A stretch of DNA of 64,000 nucleotides from Mesorhizobium sp. Root552 (GTDB lineage: Bacteria > Pseudomonadota > Alphaproteobacteria > Rhizobiales > Rhizobiaceae). Shown here piece by piece: positions 9,629 to 18,146 of this stretch. Made by a program: the position numbers and the translations under genes. The stretch lies in contig NZ_LMFV01000008.1 in the NCBI RefSeq assembly GCF_001427285.1, positions 1 through 64,000 on the forward strand, in the 5' to 3' direction. Below the pieces are notes generated by a model. It did no database searches, had not been told where the DNA came from, and saw only the letters and a list, made by a program, of their open reading frames with translations. Positions within the stretch are counted from its first letter, which is position 1, and each line of letters opens with the position of its first letter.

Positions 9629-10564
9629 TTAGTCGAACAGGCTGGATACCGACTGTTCCGATGCAGTGCGGGAAATCGCTTCACCCAGCAAATCTGCGAC
9701 GGTAATGACGCGAATGTTCTGCGCATCAAGTGCAGCCTGGGTCGGCTGGATCGAGTCAGTTGTGACGAGTTCCTGCAGGTGCGAACCGGCGATGCGGGCG
9801 GCGGCGCCGCCCGAAAGGACGCCGTGGGTGATGTAGGCAGTGACGCTAGTCGCGCCCTTTTGGAGGAGCGCGTCGGCGGCATTGCAGAGCGTGCCGCCGG
9901 AATCGACGATATCGTCGATCAGCAGGCAATCCTTGCCGCGCACGTCGCCGATGACGTTCATCACTTCGGATTCGCCTGGCCGTTCGCGGCGTTTGTCGAC
10001 GATGGCGAGTTGAGCATCGATGCGTTTGGCTAGCGCACGGGCGCGCACCACGCCGCCGACGTCAGGCGACACGACCATGACGTTGCTGAGTTGCTTGTAC
10101 TTGGCCTTCACGTCGCGGGCCATTACCGGCACCGAGAACAGATTGTCGGTGGGAATGTCGAAGAAGCCCTGAATCTGGCCGGCGTGAAGATCAAGCGTCA
10201 ACACGCGGCTGGCGCCGGCGCGGGCGATCATGTTTGCGACGAGCTTGGCCGAGATGGGCGTACGGCCCGAGGCGCGGCGGTCCTGCCTTGCATAGCCGAA
10301 ATACGGGATGACCGCCGTGATGCGCCGCGCTGACGAACGCATGAAAGCGTCTATCATGATGAGCAGTTCCATCAGGTGGTCGTTTGTTGGGAAAGACGTC
10401 GACTGCAGGATGAAGACATCCTCGCCGCGCACGTTTTCCTGAATTTCGACGAAAATCTCCTGATCGGCGAAGCGCCGGACGCTGGCCTTGCCAAGCGGGA
10501 TGTTGAGATAGCGGGCGACCGCTTCGGCCAGCACCCTGTTGGAATTGCCCGCGAAGAGTTTCAT
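9629..10564 (-). CDS. prs: Ribose-phosphate pyrophosphokinase
   Basis: A 311-residue class I PRPP synthetase, which transfers pyrophosphate from ATP to ribose 5-phosphate for purine, pyrimidine, His and Trp synthesis. Visible are the N-terminal MKLFAGNSN start, the RQDR segment of the ATP loop, [11 protein letters not shown] and the PRPP-binding loop [14 protein letters not shown] good AGGAACG site precedes the start. In many alphaproteobacteria prs directly precedes rplY; here the AraC/Fsr pair lies between them. Confidence 0.96.
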   Translation of the reverse strand: MKLFAGNSNRVLAEAVARYLNIPLGKASVRRFADQEIFVEIQENVRGEDVFILQSTSFPTNDHLMELLIMIDAFMRSSARRITAVIPYFGYARQDRRASGRTPISAKLVANMIARAGASRVLTLDLHAGQIQGFFDIPTDNLFSVPVMARDVKAKYKQLSNVMVVSPDVGGVVRARALAKRIDAQLAIVDKRRERPGESEVMNVIGDVRGKDCLLIDDIVDSGGTLCNAADALLQKGATSVTAYITHGVLSGGAAARIAGSHLQELVTTDSIQPTQAALDAQNIRVITVADLLGEAISRTASEQSVSSLFD

Positions 10565-10685
10565 ATGTCGTTCCTGGAGAGAATTTTATCGGGCTTTTAT
10601 CCGCCTTGACCGGTATTGCAAGCACTGAGAGGCGGAATCCTCCGGCAAATCCCAAAAAACGCGATCAAGGCAGGCAGAAGCGTTG

Positions 10686-11324
10686 TTAGCCGGTACGACC
10701 ACCGAGCCACGATGAAAATTGGTCTATGGTCTTATTGGCAATGGCCTGCATCGTTGCCGGAGCCACTCCCGCCCAACCTTCGGCGCCATTGACCGCAGGC
10801 GCTTTTTCCTGGCCGTTGATGCGGTGAAGGCGATTGCCTCCGGGATCATAGACATCCCAGACGTAGATCACCGTGGTTTCCTTGCCTTCGGTGATAACCG
10901 AGAAATAGCCCTTCAAAACATGCGTTGCGGACTGATCGGTGCTTCCGGCCAAGGTAATGCCGCGCTGACGCGCTTCTGTCTGAAGCTGTTCGGACAGCGG
11001 GGCGGCAGCCTCCACCGTAGCCCCCACGATGGGTGCGATTTGCAGACGCGTTCTGCTTGCGACAGCCGTTTGCTGGGGTGCGGATGCCGGGGCAGTGGCT
11101 GTTGGTGTGGATGCCTGCAGCGGGGTATTGGACGCAGGTGGGCGCACAGCAGTGGTTTCGGTCCCGAATTCGGATGGTATCCTGGAAGACATATCCCCTT
11201 GGGATGCCGGTGTGGGGTCAGGCTTCTTACCGAGCGCCGACGGGTCCAGTACACCGGAGCTATTGCAGCCCGAAAGCCCCAGGATCAGGAGCATAGATAC
11301 GGCCGAAGTGGGCAATCTCCGCAT
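10686..11324 (-). CDS. Putative lipoprotein, conserved in Rhizobiales
   Basis: A 212-residue protein with a type II signal peptide: basic start MRRLPTSA, a hydrophobic core and the lipobox LGLSGC. The next 100 residues are Pro/Thr/Ala-rich and low in complexity; the C-terminal half (from about residue 90) looks folded and ends in ATMQAIANKTIDQFSSWLGG. I know of no function. It lies between the M24-fold gene and prs on the same strand, with a GGAG site before its ATG. Confidence 0.8.
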   Translation of the reverse strand: MRRLPTSAVSMLLILGLSGCNSSGVLDPSALGKKPDPTPASQGDMSSRIPSEFGTETTAVRPPASNTPLQASTPTATAPASAPQQTAVASRTRLQIAPIVGATVEAAAPLSEQLQTEARQRGITLAGSTDQSATHVLKGYFSVITEGKETTVIYVWDVYDPGGNRLHRINGQEKAPAVNGAEGWAGVAPATMQAIANKTIDQFSSWLGGRTG

Positions 11325-11372
11325 GTGCTCCAGATGCTCCTTGATGGCCCGCTGCGCAGCGCGTTGGTTGTT

Positions 11373-12524
11373 TCACTTTACGATCAAGTCGAGATCATGG
11401 CGCGACAAGGGCTTCGGCTGGGTCTCTGTCGTGAGATAGGTCCGGCCAAGCGTCATGGCCGTTTCCGTCTCGGAATCCATGATTATCATGTGGGCGAACA
11501 ATGTCATGTTGGGTGCAATCGGCTCGGAATTGCCCTGATAGAACATCGGCATGTCCATCCACGATGGCGTGAAGCGCGCACCTACGGAGTAGCCGCAGGC
11601 GTTGAGCCGATGTTTGGTCAAGCCGTGTGCTTCCATGGTCTTTGCATGAGCGTCGAAGACATCGCCGAAGGTATTGCCGGGGGTCATCGCCTTCTCGACG
11701 GCGACAAGCGATGCCTGGGACGCGTCGAACAGTTCCTGGTGACGCTTGGAGACCTTGCCGGTGAGGATCGTGCGCATCATCGGTGCATGATAGTGGTGGA
11801 AGACGCCGGCCCATTCCAAGGTCAACTGGTCGTTCTTGTTCAGCTTTCGGCGGCCGGCCTTGTAACGGCAAAGCAGGGCGTCGGCTCCGGAACCAATGAT
11901 GAATTCGTTGGCAGGATAGTCGCCGCCCCCGGTAAAGATGGCCCCTTGCATGGCGGCCAGAATGGCGCCTTCGTCGCCGCCTTGCTTGACCAGAGGGAGT
12001 GCAGCGTCGAGTGCATTGTCGGCGAGTTCGGCTGCTTTCTCGACCTTCGTTATCTCGGCGGGACTCTTGAACAGGCGCAGCCGGCCGACAATGCCGGATG
12101 CATCGGCGATCTGGCCAAAAGTTTGCAACTGTTCGTCGAGGCGGCGGCCGTTGAAGGCGGTAAGGCCGTGGGTGTCGTATTCCACGCCGATGCGTGCGCC
12201 GAGCAGGTCGAGTTCATTGAGCAGGTTGCGCAGGTCGATGGCCGGATTGGCGCCTTCGCGATCCGTCCACAAGACGATGTTGTCGATGATCGAAGTATGT
12301 CGGGCCTGGCGCAGGTCGGCTGAGCGGGTAAGCAGCGTCATCGAGCCATCGGCTTTAACGACGAGGCATTGGAAAAAGCAGAAGCCGAAGCTGTCGTAAC
12401 CTGTCAGCCAGTACATGCTTTCCTGGGCGAACAAGAGCACGGCGTCGAGCTTTTTCTCCGCCAGTTCGATCATCAGCCGGTCGCGACGAGCGTCAAATTC
12501 TGAACGTTCGAAATGCAACGCCAT
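11373..12524 (-). CDS. M24 (pita-bread fold) family protein lacking canonical metal ligands
   Basis: About 383 residues: an N-terminal creatinase-like domain (ESMYWLTGYDSFGF) and a C-terminal pita-bread domain. The overall match is to Xaa-Pro peptidases/creatinase/ectoine hydrolase. By eye, however, the five metal ligands are not kept: the DAG Asp is Glu in LEWAGVF, the second Asp aligns with Pro in HAPMMRT, and the GHG His is replaced in CGYSVGAR. That favours a creatinase- or DoeA-like metal-free hydrolase over a peptidase. I chose the ATG at 12524 because GGAG lies about 11 nt before it; a TTG three codons earlier overlaps the pgeF stop. Substrate unknown. Confidence 0.75.
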   Translation of the reverse strand: MALHFERSEFDARRDRLMIELAEKKLDAVLLFAQESMYWLTGYDSFGFCFFQCLVVKADGSMTLLTRSADLRQARHTSIIDNIVLWTDREGANPAIDLRNLLNELDLLGARIGVEYDTHGLTAFNGRRLDEQLQTFGQIADASGIVGRLRLFKSPAEITKVEKAAELADNALDAALPLVKQGGDEGAILAAMQGAIFTGGGDYPANEFIIGSGADALLCRYKAGRRKLNKNDQLTLEWAGVFHHYHAPMMRTILTGKVSKRHQELFDASQASLVAVEKAMTPGNTFGDVFDAHAKTMEAHGLTKHRLNACGYSVGARFTPSWMDMPMFYQGNSEPIAPNMTLFAHMIIMDSETETAMTLGRTYLTTETQPKPLSRHDLDLIVK

Positions 12525-12529
12525 TCGTG

Positions 12530-13321
12530 TCAATTCTCCAAGACGATTGCCGAAACCTGGCGACCGTAGTCCGGTTCCTTACGGTGCGTGGTGCGGCGGT
12601 ATGAATAGAAGAGATTTTCCTCGGCATAGGTGCAGCGGCCAAGGCATTCAGCAACAACACCGGCCTTGCGCAGGCGGTCAACGGTGTAGGTATTGAGATC
12701 GAACAAGGAATGGCCAGGCTTTCCCGAAGGCAGGAAATAGCGGTCGTTCGCAGCATCTACTGACGTGAAACGCTCGACAAATTCCGGCCCGACTTCATAG
12801 TTCGCCCGGCCGATCGAGGGGCCGAGCACAGCGACGATGTTTTCACGCTTTGCGCCAAGGCCTTCCATCGCGGTGATGGTATTTTCCAACACGCCGGTGA
12901 AGGCGCCTTTCCAGCCAGCATGTGCGGCCCCGATGACACGTGTTTCGTTATCGGCGAACAACACCGGACCGCAGTCAGCAGTAGAGGCTCCCACTGCGAT
13001 TCCCGGCCGATCGGTAACGATAGCGTCTGCCTTTGGCCGTTCGCCGGTAAATGGCGCGCGGGCTACGATCACATCCGGCGAATGGATTTGATAGGCGGTG
13101 AGCAAGTGGTCTGCGGGGACGCCCATCCATTGCGCGACCCGGCGGCGATTCTCCAGCACCAGCACCTGGTCGTCGGCCGAGCCGGTGCCGATATTAAGGC
13201 CTTGATAGATGCCCTCGGAGACCCCGCCAATGCGGGTAAAATAGCCGTGGCGAATGCCTTGCGCCTTTGCCTTTTCAAGCAACGGTGACCGGAGCGGGTC
13301 CGGTTTGAGCTGATTCAACAT
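12530..13321 (-). CDS. pgeF: Multicopper polyphenol oxidase/purine nucleoside phosphorylase YfiH family
   Basis: A 263-residue DUF152 (YfiH/YlmD/LACC1) protein. Key motifs are HGYFTRIGGVSEG near the N-terminus, DCGPVLF and GAAHAGWKGAF (Cys/His zinc-site residues) and a final YSYRR. Members act on purine nucleosides or, in E. coli, correct peptidoglycan stem errors. It is packed between the MidA-like gene and the M24-fold gene. The final Cys-Thr-Tyr stretch LGRCTYAEENLFYSYRR is normal for the family. Confidence 0.92.
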   Translation of the reverse strand: MLNQLKPDPLRSPLLEKAKAQGIRHGYFTRIGGVSEGIYQGLNIGTGSADDQVLVLENRRRVAQWMGVPADHLLTAYQIHSPDVIVARAPFTGERPKADAIVTDRPGIAVGASTADCGPVLFADNETRVIGAAHAGWKGAFTGVLENTITAMEGLGAKRENIVAVLGPSIGRANYEVGPEFVERFTSVDAANDRYFLPSGKPGHSLFDLNTYTVDRLRKAGVVAECLGRCTYAEENLFYSYRRTTHRKEPDYGRQVSAIVLEN

Positions 13322-13434
13322 TACCGCTTTGTTGTCTCCGCAAACCGTTTCGTCAAGCCAGCGTCCTCCAACGAAAACAATCCGGCACGAGACCTTTTTC
13401 TAGATCGGAGAGTGGCGCACCACGTTGTCGAAAG

Positions 13435-14523
13435 TCAATTCTCTGTTGGAAAAGGCACGTCCGCGGCATTTTTGGGCAGGACTGCCAGCACCTTGAAGAG
13501 GTCTCCCATCTCGCCGGGGCCCGCCAATCTTTCGACATCCCGGGATATCTTTTCGCGCCCTGCATCGTTCGCGCTTGCGCCAAGATTGCCTGCCCGTTCC
13601 AGCAAGCCCATGGCAACAAGGAAATCGCCCTGCCTCGCCAAGCGCGTAACCAGACCCTTGGCCTGGGCAATTTCGGCAAGCGCCGCGAAATCGACATGCG
13701 CGGTCAGATCTGCTTCGCCCGGACTGGCGAGAACGTCTTGATGGGCGTGACCTTTCAGCGCCTGCAATGTATCGCCTACGCCCGGCTCCAGATGGCCGTA
13801 GTCGAAAAACAGACCCGCGCCGCCATCTTTTCCTATTCTCTCGGCGATCATATCCATCAGTGCGCTTCGGGCAGGTGCGACCTCGATGACTGCGCCTTCC
13901 GGTGCATCGCGGGCGATGTCAGGAACAAGGAATGTGTCGAGTGAGGCTGCGCCCGCGAAGAACGACAGATCATCGTTGCTGTCGAGGCCAACCATGCGTT
14001 CGCGCCAATTGCCGCCCTTGCGGACGAATTGGCGAATGGGCACTGCGTCAAACAATTCGTTGCCGATGATGAGGAGGGGGGCGGAGGGAACCGCTTCAAG
14101 AGATTCGTGCCATGATATGTTTGCCTCGACACCGCTCAGTGTCTGCTTCTGTATTTCCGTCAGGCGTGGGCTGATCTCGATCATTGCAAATGCCGTCCCA
14201 CCCAAAAACGCGGGATCGAGGCGTTTGAAGGTTCGCAGCATGTCCTTCATCAAAGTGCCGCGGCCGGGGCCGATTTCAGCCAATGTCACGGGTATGGGAC
14301 GGCCGATTGCCGACCACGCCTGATATAGCCATATGGCCGCCAATTCTCCGAACATCTGGCTGACTTCAGGGGCGGTGACGAAATCGCCAGCCGCACCAAA
14401 GGGCTCGCGGGTCGTATAGTAGCCATCACTTGGGTCGAACAGGCATTGCGCCATGAATTCGTTTACCGGAATAGGCCCCAGCGTTCGAATCTGCTCGACA
14501 ATGCGCTGTTTCAGCCGAGTCAT
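13435..14523 (-). CDS. SAM-dependent methyltransferase, MidA/NDUFAF7 family
   Basis: About 362 residues of the COG1565 family. Visible are the start [20 protein letters not shown], the substrate-side DPSDGYYT segment, and the SAM-binding loop [13 protein letters not shown]. The mitochondrial relative NDUFAF7 methylates an arginine of a complex I subunit, and the bacterial role is unproven. The start at 14523 overlaps the lgt stop by four bases (ATGA); a longer frame to 14619 would lie inside lgt and is rejected. Confidence 0.9.
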   Translation of the reverse strand: MTRLKQRIVEQIRTLGPIPVNEFMAQCLFDPSDGYYTTREPFGAAGDFVTAPEVSQMFGELAAIWLYQAWSAIGRPIPVTLAEIGPGRGTLMKDMLRTFKRLDPAFLGGTAFAMIEISPRLTEIQKQTLSGVEANISWHESLEAVPSAPLLIIGNELFDAVPIRQFVRKGGNWRERMVGLDSNDDLSFFAGAASLDTFLVPDIARDAPEGAVIEVAPARSALMDMIAERIGKDGGAGLFFDYGHLEPGVGDTLQALKGHAHQDVLASPGEADLTAHVDFAALAEIAQAKGLVTRLARQGDFLVAMGLLERAGNLGASANDAGREKISRDVERLAGPGEMGDLFKVLAVLPKNAADVPFPTEN

Positions 14524-15371
14524 GCCGGTTGGCGATGTGCCAGCGGTTTTGCCGTCGCCATTGCCCAGGCCCCGATCAGGACCATTGGGATCGACAGGAT
14601 CATCCCCATGGTGAGCCACCCTCCCAACAGATAGCCAATCTGCTGGTCCGGTTCACGGAAGAACTCAACGAGAATGCGGGATAGCCCGTAGCCGGCGACA
14701 AACGCGCCGCAGACGAATCGCGGTGTTTTCAGCTTAAGTCCAGAATGGGTAAGCACCCGCAAAACCACGAATAGGACCAGCCCCTCCAGCAACCCTTCGT
14801 AAAGTTGGCTGGGATGACGCAGGAACGGTCCGCCAGTGGGAAACTCGACTGCCCACGGTACGTCGCTCACGCGCCCCCAAAGCTCGGAATTGATGAAGTT
14901 GGCAAGCCTTCCCAAGCCGAGGCCGACAGGGACACCGGCGGCTACGACATCGAACAGCGTCCAGGGATGGATGTTGCGTGAGCGGGCGAACAGCGTCATC
15001 GCCACAAGCGTTCCGAGAATGCCGCCATGAAAGGACATGCCGCCTTGCCATACGGCCAAGATGTCGGCTGGATTGGCGATGTACCGAGGCAGATCGTAGA
15101 ACAAGACATAACCGGTCCGCCCCCCAAGCACGACACCTACTGCGGCCCATACGACGAAGTCGTCGATGTCCTGCGGTTTCATCGGCAGGATGCCGTCCGG
15201 CCAAAGTCTCTGGTTTGTCACCAGGCGCTTGGCGTACCACCACGCAAACACGATGCCGACGACGTAGGCCAGTCCGTACCAATGCACAGCAAGCGGCCCT
15301 AGCTGTATGATGACCGGATCGATGTTGGGAAAGGGCAGTGAAGCCGGCAAGAGCAGGGGGTGGGCGCTCAA
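14520..15371 (-). CDS. lgt: Prolipoprotein diacylglyceryl transferase
   Basis: An integral inner-membrane enzyme (about 283 residues, seven membrane spans) that moves diacylglycerol from phosphatidylglycerol to the lipobox cysteine of prolipoproteins. Motifs: [10 protein letters not shown] near TM1, HGGILG, and the Lgt signature [15 protein letters not shown]. Start choice is uncertain: a TTG at 15371 follows cccgaggttttctcg with a GAGG site and gives the usual short N-terminus; an ATG at 15410 would add 13 residues. It is coupled to the downstream methyltransferase by a four-base overlap. Confidence 0.94.
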   Translation of the reverse strand: MSAHPLLLPASLPFPNIDPVIIQLGPLAVHWYGLAYVVGIVFAWWYAKRLVTNQRLWPDGILPMKPQDIDDFVVWAAVGVVLGGRTGYVLFYDLPRYIANPADILAVWQGGMSFHGGILGTLVAMTLFARSRNIHPWTLFDVVAAGVPVGLGLGRLANFINSELWGRVSDVPWAVEFPTGGPFLRHPSQLYEGLLEGLVLFVVLRVLTHSGLKLKTPRFVCGAFVAGYGLSRILVEFFREPDQQIGYLLGGWLTMGMILSIPMVLIGAWAMATAKPLAHRQPA

Positions 15372-15511
15372 CGAGAAAACCTCGGGCTGTTGATGACAGG
15401 GGCGGACCATGCGGCAGCGTCCCGGCAGGGTCAAGCGATGGTGCGTCGCGAGCGCACTTGCATTCCCGATAGATGGACACTACGTCAAATCCGAGCAAGC
15501 GAGGTATTGCC

Positions 15512-15817
15512 ATGTCGACCGGCCCGAACCGCATTCTGGACGAACTTGCCAAGTTGGTGACGGACGCAGCCGGCGCTGCCCAAGGTGTACGCCGCGAAGT
15601 CGAAACCGCATTTCGCGGTCAGGCCGAGCGGATTCTCAACTCGATGGAAGTTGTCCAGCGCGAAGAGTTCGACGCAGTGCGTGATATGGCGGCAAAGGCC
15701 CGCGAGGAAAATGCCAGACTTGCAGCACGCATCGATGCACTGGAATCCAGATTGGCCGAGCTTGGCGGGTCGGCGGGCAAAGCCGCAAGTGCAACAGCCC
15801 CGCGCACCAAAAAATAA
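15512..15817 (+). CDS. ubiK: UbiK/BMFP family accessory protein
   Basis: A 101-residue protein of the BMFP (YqiC/UbiK) family: an amphipathic N-terminal helix (RILDELAKLVTDAAGAAQGV) and a C-terminal coiled coil (REEFDAVRDMAAKAREE, LAARIDALESRLAEL), then a short Ala/Lys tail. UbiK assists aerobic ubiquinone synthesis by binding Ubi proteins and lipid; other members have membrane-fusion activity in vitro. The start at 15512 follows gcgaggtattgcc. It is divergent from lgt, a usual placement in Rhizobiales. Confidence 0.85.
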   Translation: MSTGPNRILDELAKLVTDAAGAAQGVRREVETAFRGQAERILNSMEVVQREEFDAVRDMAAKAREENARLAARIDALESRLAELGGSAGKAASATAPRTKK

Positions 15818-16139
15818 TCGATAAACTTGTCCACAAAGCGCGAGCCCGAAAAGCGCTTTGTCATGAATCGCTTACCAGCATCGCGTGAATCATCTTGGCA
15901 GCGGCTTTCCACATGGGAATGACGCCACGCGTAAAATTGGGCTGGTCACGCGACTCCCGATCAATAGACTGAATTTGTTGCATGATTCGCGGAAGCGATG
16001 ATGCGCCGGGCGGTGGGGTCCGGTCATGGGGTGTAGCGTCGAGCAGTCCAGGCCGTCCGAGTTCTAAAACAAGAATGTTCGTTGTGTGTGCCTCTTCACG
16101 GAGCGTGTGGTGGTGCTCCCAAGCGACAGGAAGCAGTGA
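15818..16139. promoter_or_regulatory. Intergenic region with clustered GANTC (CcrM) sites before ybjN
   Basis: No gene is supported in these 322 bp. Four GANTC sites occur close together at 15865, 15887, 15952 and 15984. CcrM methylates GANTC in Alphaproteobacteria and GcrA reads this mark, so cell-cycle control of the ybjN promoter is possible. No CtrA-type TTAA-N7-TTAA box was seen. Confidence 0.45.
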
Positions 16140-16640
16140 ATGGAACTCCTCGAACTCGAAGTCTCGCGCGAAATCCACCCCGTGGATGTCATCGAGCAGG
16201 TTGCGCACAACAACGACTGGTCCTTCGAGCGGGCCGGCGACGACGAAATCTCGATTACTGTTGTCGGGAACTGGACGGAATATCAGGTTTCGTTCTCCTG
16301 GATGGAGGACTTCGAAGCACTGCATCTTGCATGCGCCTTCGATATCAAGGTGCCTGAAAACCGCGCCCTCGAAGTGATGCGGCTGTTGTCACTCATCAAC
16401 GAACAGATGCTGTTCGGCCATTTCGACCTGTGGGAACAGGAAGGCGCGATCATGTTTCGGCAGTCGCTTCTGCTTGCCGGCGGCGTCGAACCGTCGAGCC
16501 AGCAGGTCGAGGTACTGCTGTCTTCGGCACTCGAAGCCTGCGAATGCTATTTTCAGGCGTTTCAGTTTGTCGTCTGGTCGGGCACCTCAGCCAAGGACGC
16601 ATTGGCCGGCGTCCTGTTCGAGACCTATGGCAACGCATAG
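16140..16640 (+). CDS. YbjN domain-containing protein
   Basis: A 166-residue soluble protein of the YbjN family, which shares the fold of type III secretion chaperones. The [21 protein letters not shown] strand region and a helical [20 protein letters not shown] follow the family pattern. In E. coli ybjN over-expression disturbs motility and acid stress, but no molecular function is settled. It precedes csaA by 11 bases on the same strand; four GANTC sites lie upstream. Confidence 0.85.
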   Translation: MELLELEVSREIHPVDVIEQVAHNNDWSFERAGDDEISITVVGNWTEYQVSFSWMEDFEALHLACAFDIKVPENRALEVMRLLSLINEQMLFGHFDLWEQEGAIMFRQSLLLAGGVEPSSQQVEVLLSSALEACECYFQAFQFVVWSGTSAKDALAGVLFETYGNA

Positions 16641-16651
16641 GTCCTGTTACA

Positions 16652-17011
16652 ATGAGTTCGGGCAACGCGCGAAAGGCGGAAATCAGCTTCGCCGATTTCG
16701 ATAAGGTCGATATCAGGGTCGGTACGATTGTCGAGGCCGAGCCTTTCCCCGAGGCGCGCAAGCCGGCCATCAAGCTCAGGATTGATTTCGGTCCTGACAT
16801 CGGCGTGAAGAAATCGTCGGCGCAGATTACCAAATATTATCAGCCCGAAACGCTTATCGGTCGGCAAGTGTTTGCCGTCGTCAATTTTCCTCCGCGTCAG
16901 ATTGGGCCGTTCATGTCGGAAGTGCTGACTTTGGGCTTTCCGGATGAGGAGGGTGCCGTGGTGCTTGGTGCGATCGAGCGCAAAGTGCCTGATGGCGGAA
17001 GGCTGTTCTGA
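16652..17011 (+). CDS. csaA: tRNA-binding protein CsaA
   Basis: A 119-residue single OB-fold EMAP-II-like domain: [20 protein letters not shown] at the start, [11 protein letters not shown] in the middle, and the typical [15 protein letters not shown] motif. CsaA binds tRNA and has chaperone-like activity linked to protein secretion in Bacillus. Start at 16652 is the first ATG after the ybjN stop and agrees with family length; the longer frame back to 16430 overlaps ybjN in another frame. Confidence 0.93.
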   Translation: MSSGNARKAEISFADFDKVDIRVGTIVEAEPFPEARKPAIKLRIDFGPDIGVKKSSAQITKYYQPETLIGRQVFAVVNFPPRQIGPFMSEVLTLGFPDEEGAVVLGAIERKVPDGGRLF

Positions 17012-17024
17012 CGTTACTTGAACA

Positions 17025-18047
17025 TCAGGCGGTTGCGCGGACTCCTGGCCTCAGCGCCTCCTCGACCACCTCCAAGAACATTTGAGCACATGCGGTCCAA
17101 GTATAGCGGGTGGCGCGCTCGCGAGCCTTTTGCCTGTCAGAGCTCAGTGCGGTCAGCGCGGCTTCTCGAAGATCAGTAGAGATTGCGCCACCAATGCCAT
17201 CGCCAATGATGTCTATTGGTCCGGTGACCGGGTAGGCCGCAACAGGCGTGCCGCTGGCAAGTGCCTCGATGATGACGTTGCCAAAAGTCTCGGAACGGCT
17301 GGGGAGCACGAAAACATCCGCTCCCGCATAGTAGCCTGCGAGTTCACTATTGGGGCGGTGACCAAGAAAGTGCACGTCCGGATATCGCGCCTTGAGCGAT
17401 GCCAATGCGGGTCCATCTCCTATGACGACCTTTGAGCCCGGCAGATCGAGATCAAGAAATGCGGGCAAATTCTTTTCGATTGCAACGCGGCCCACGCAGA
17501 GAAAGACAGGGCGAGGCAGGTCAAGTTCGATCGCTTTCCCGGGATTGAATAGCGTTGTGTCGACCCCGCGCGTCCAAGGCCTCAACTTGTTGAAGCCACG
17601 CGCCGACAGATCGATTGCCATAGAATTTGTTGCGACCAGCGTGCCCTGTCCTGCGTTGTGGAAGTTGCGAAGCCAGCCGTAGGTCCATGCTTCGGGGAGC
17701 GGCATTCGGGCGCGGAGGTATTCGGGAAAGCGCGTGTGATAACTGGTGGTGAACGGCCTTCCAATTGATAGGCAATAACGCCGGGCCATGATGCCAAGCG
17801 GACCCTCGGTGACAATATGGACGTGATCCACGTTCGATTTGTCGATCATCCGGGCGATTCTGCCCGGCGTTGTCAGTGCCAGGCGGATGTCTGGATAGGT
17901 CGGCATCGGCAAAGTGGGGAAGATTGCCGGCGTCAGGAATTGCGTTGCCACGCCAAATTCCTTGAGCGCTTGCTCCAAGCGTTCCAAGGTATGGACAACG
18001 CCGTTGACCTGCGGGCGCCAGGCGTCGGTGACCATCAGGATGCGCAT
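17025..18047 (-). CDS. Family 4 glycosyltransferase (mannosyl/glucosyl-lipid type)
   Basis: A 340-residue GT-B enzyme. N-terminal acceptor domain: MRILMVTDAWRPQVNGVV, with HIVTEGPLG and YHTRFPEYLRAR. C-terminal nucleotide-sugar domain: FLCVGRVAIEKN, VIGDGP and the EX7E motif in SRSETFGNVIIEALA. This subgroup includes MgtA mannosyltransferases and the Agrobacterium/Mesorhizobium glycosyltransferases that make glucosyl- and glucuronosyl-diacylglycerol under phosphate limitation. A membrane-lipid role is therefore possible, but the sugar donor is not settled. It converges with csaA. Confidence 0.85.
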   Translation of the reverse strand: MRILMVTDAWRPQVNGVVHTLERLEQALKEFGVATQFLTPAIFPTLPMPTYPDIRLALTTPGRIARMIDKSNVDHVHIVTEGPLGIMARRYCLSIGRPFTTSYHTRFPEYLRARMPLPEAWTYGWLRNFHNAGQGTLVATNSMAIDLSARGFNKLRPWTRGVDTTLFNPGKAIELDLPRPVFLCVGRVAIEKNLPAFLDLDLPGSKVVIGDGPALASLKARYPDVHFLGHRPNSELAGYYAGADVFVLPSRSETFGNVIIEALASGTPVAAYPVTGPIDIIGDGIGGAISTDLREAALTALSSDRQKARERATRYTWTACAQMFLEVVEEALRPGVRATA

Positions 18048-18146
18048 GCGGCGCCACTCGGTCTGGAATCGTGGATCGTGCAGTTCATTTGCCGCCTAGA
18101 CCATGTTTTCGCGACAAGCAGATGAAAGCGCGTTTGGCGAAAGATT

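Noticed and set aside
15861..16325. 154-codon minus-strand frame over the ybjN upstream gap
   Set aside because: No ribosome site and antisense to ybjN.
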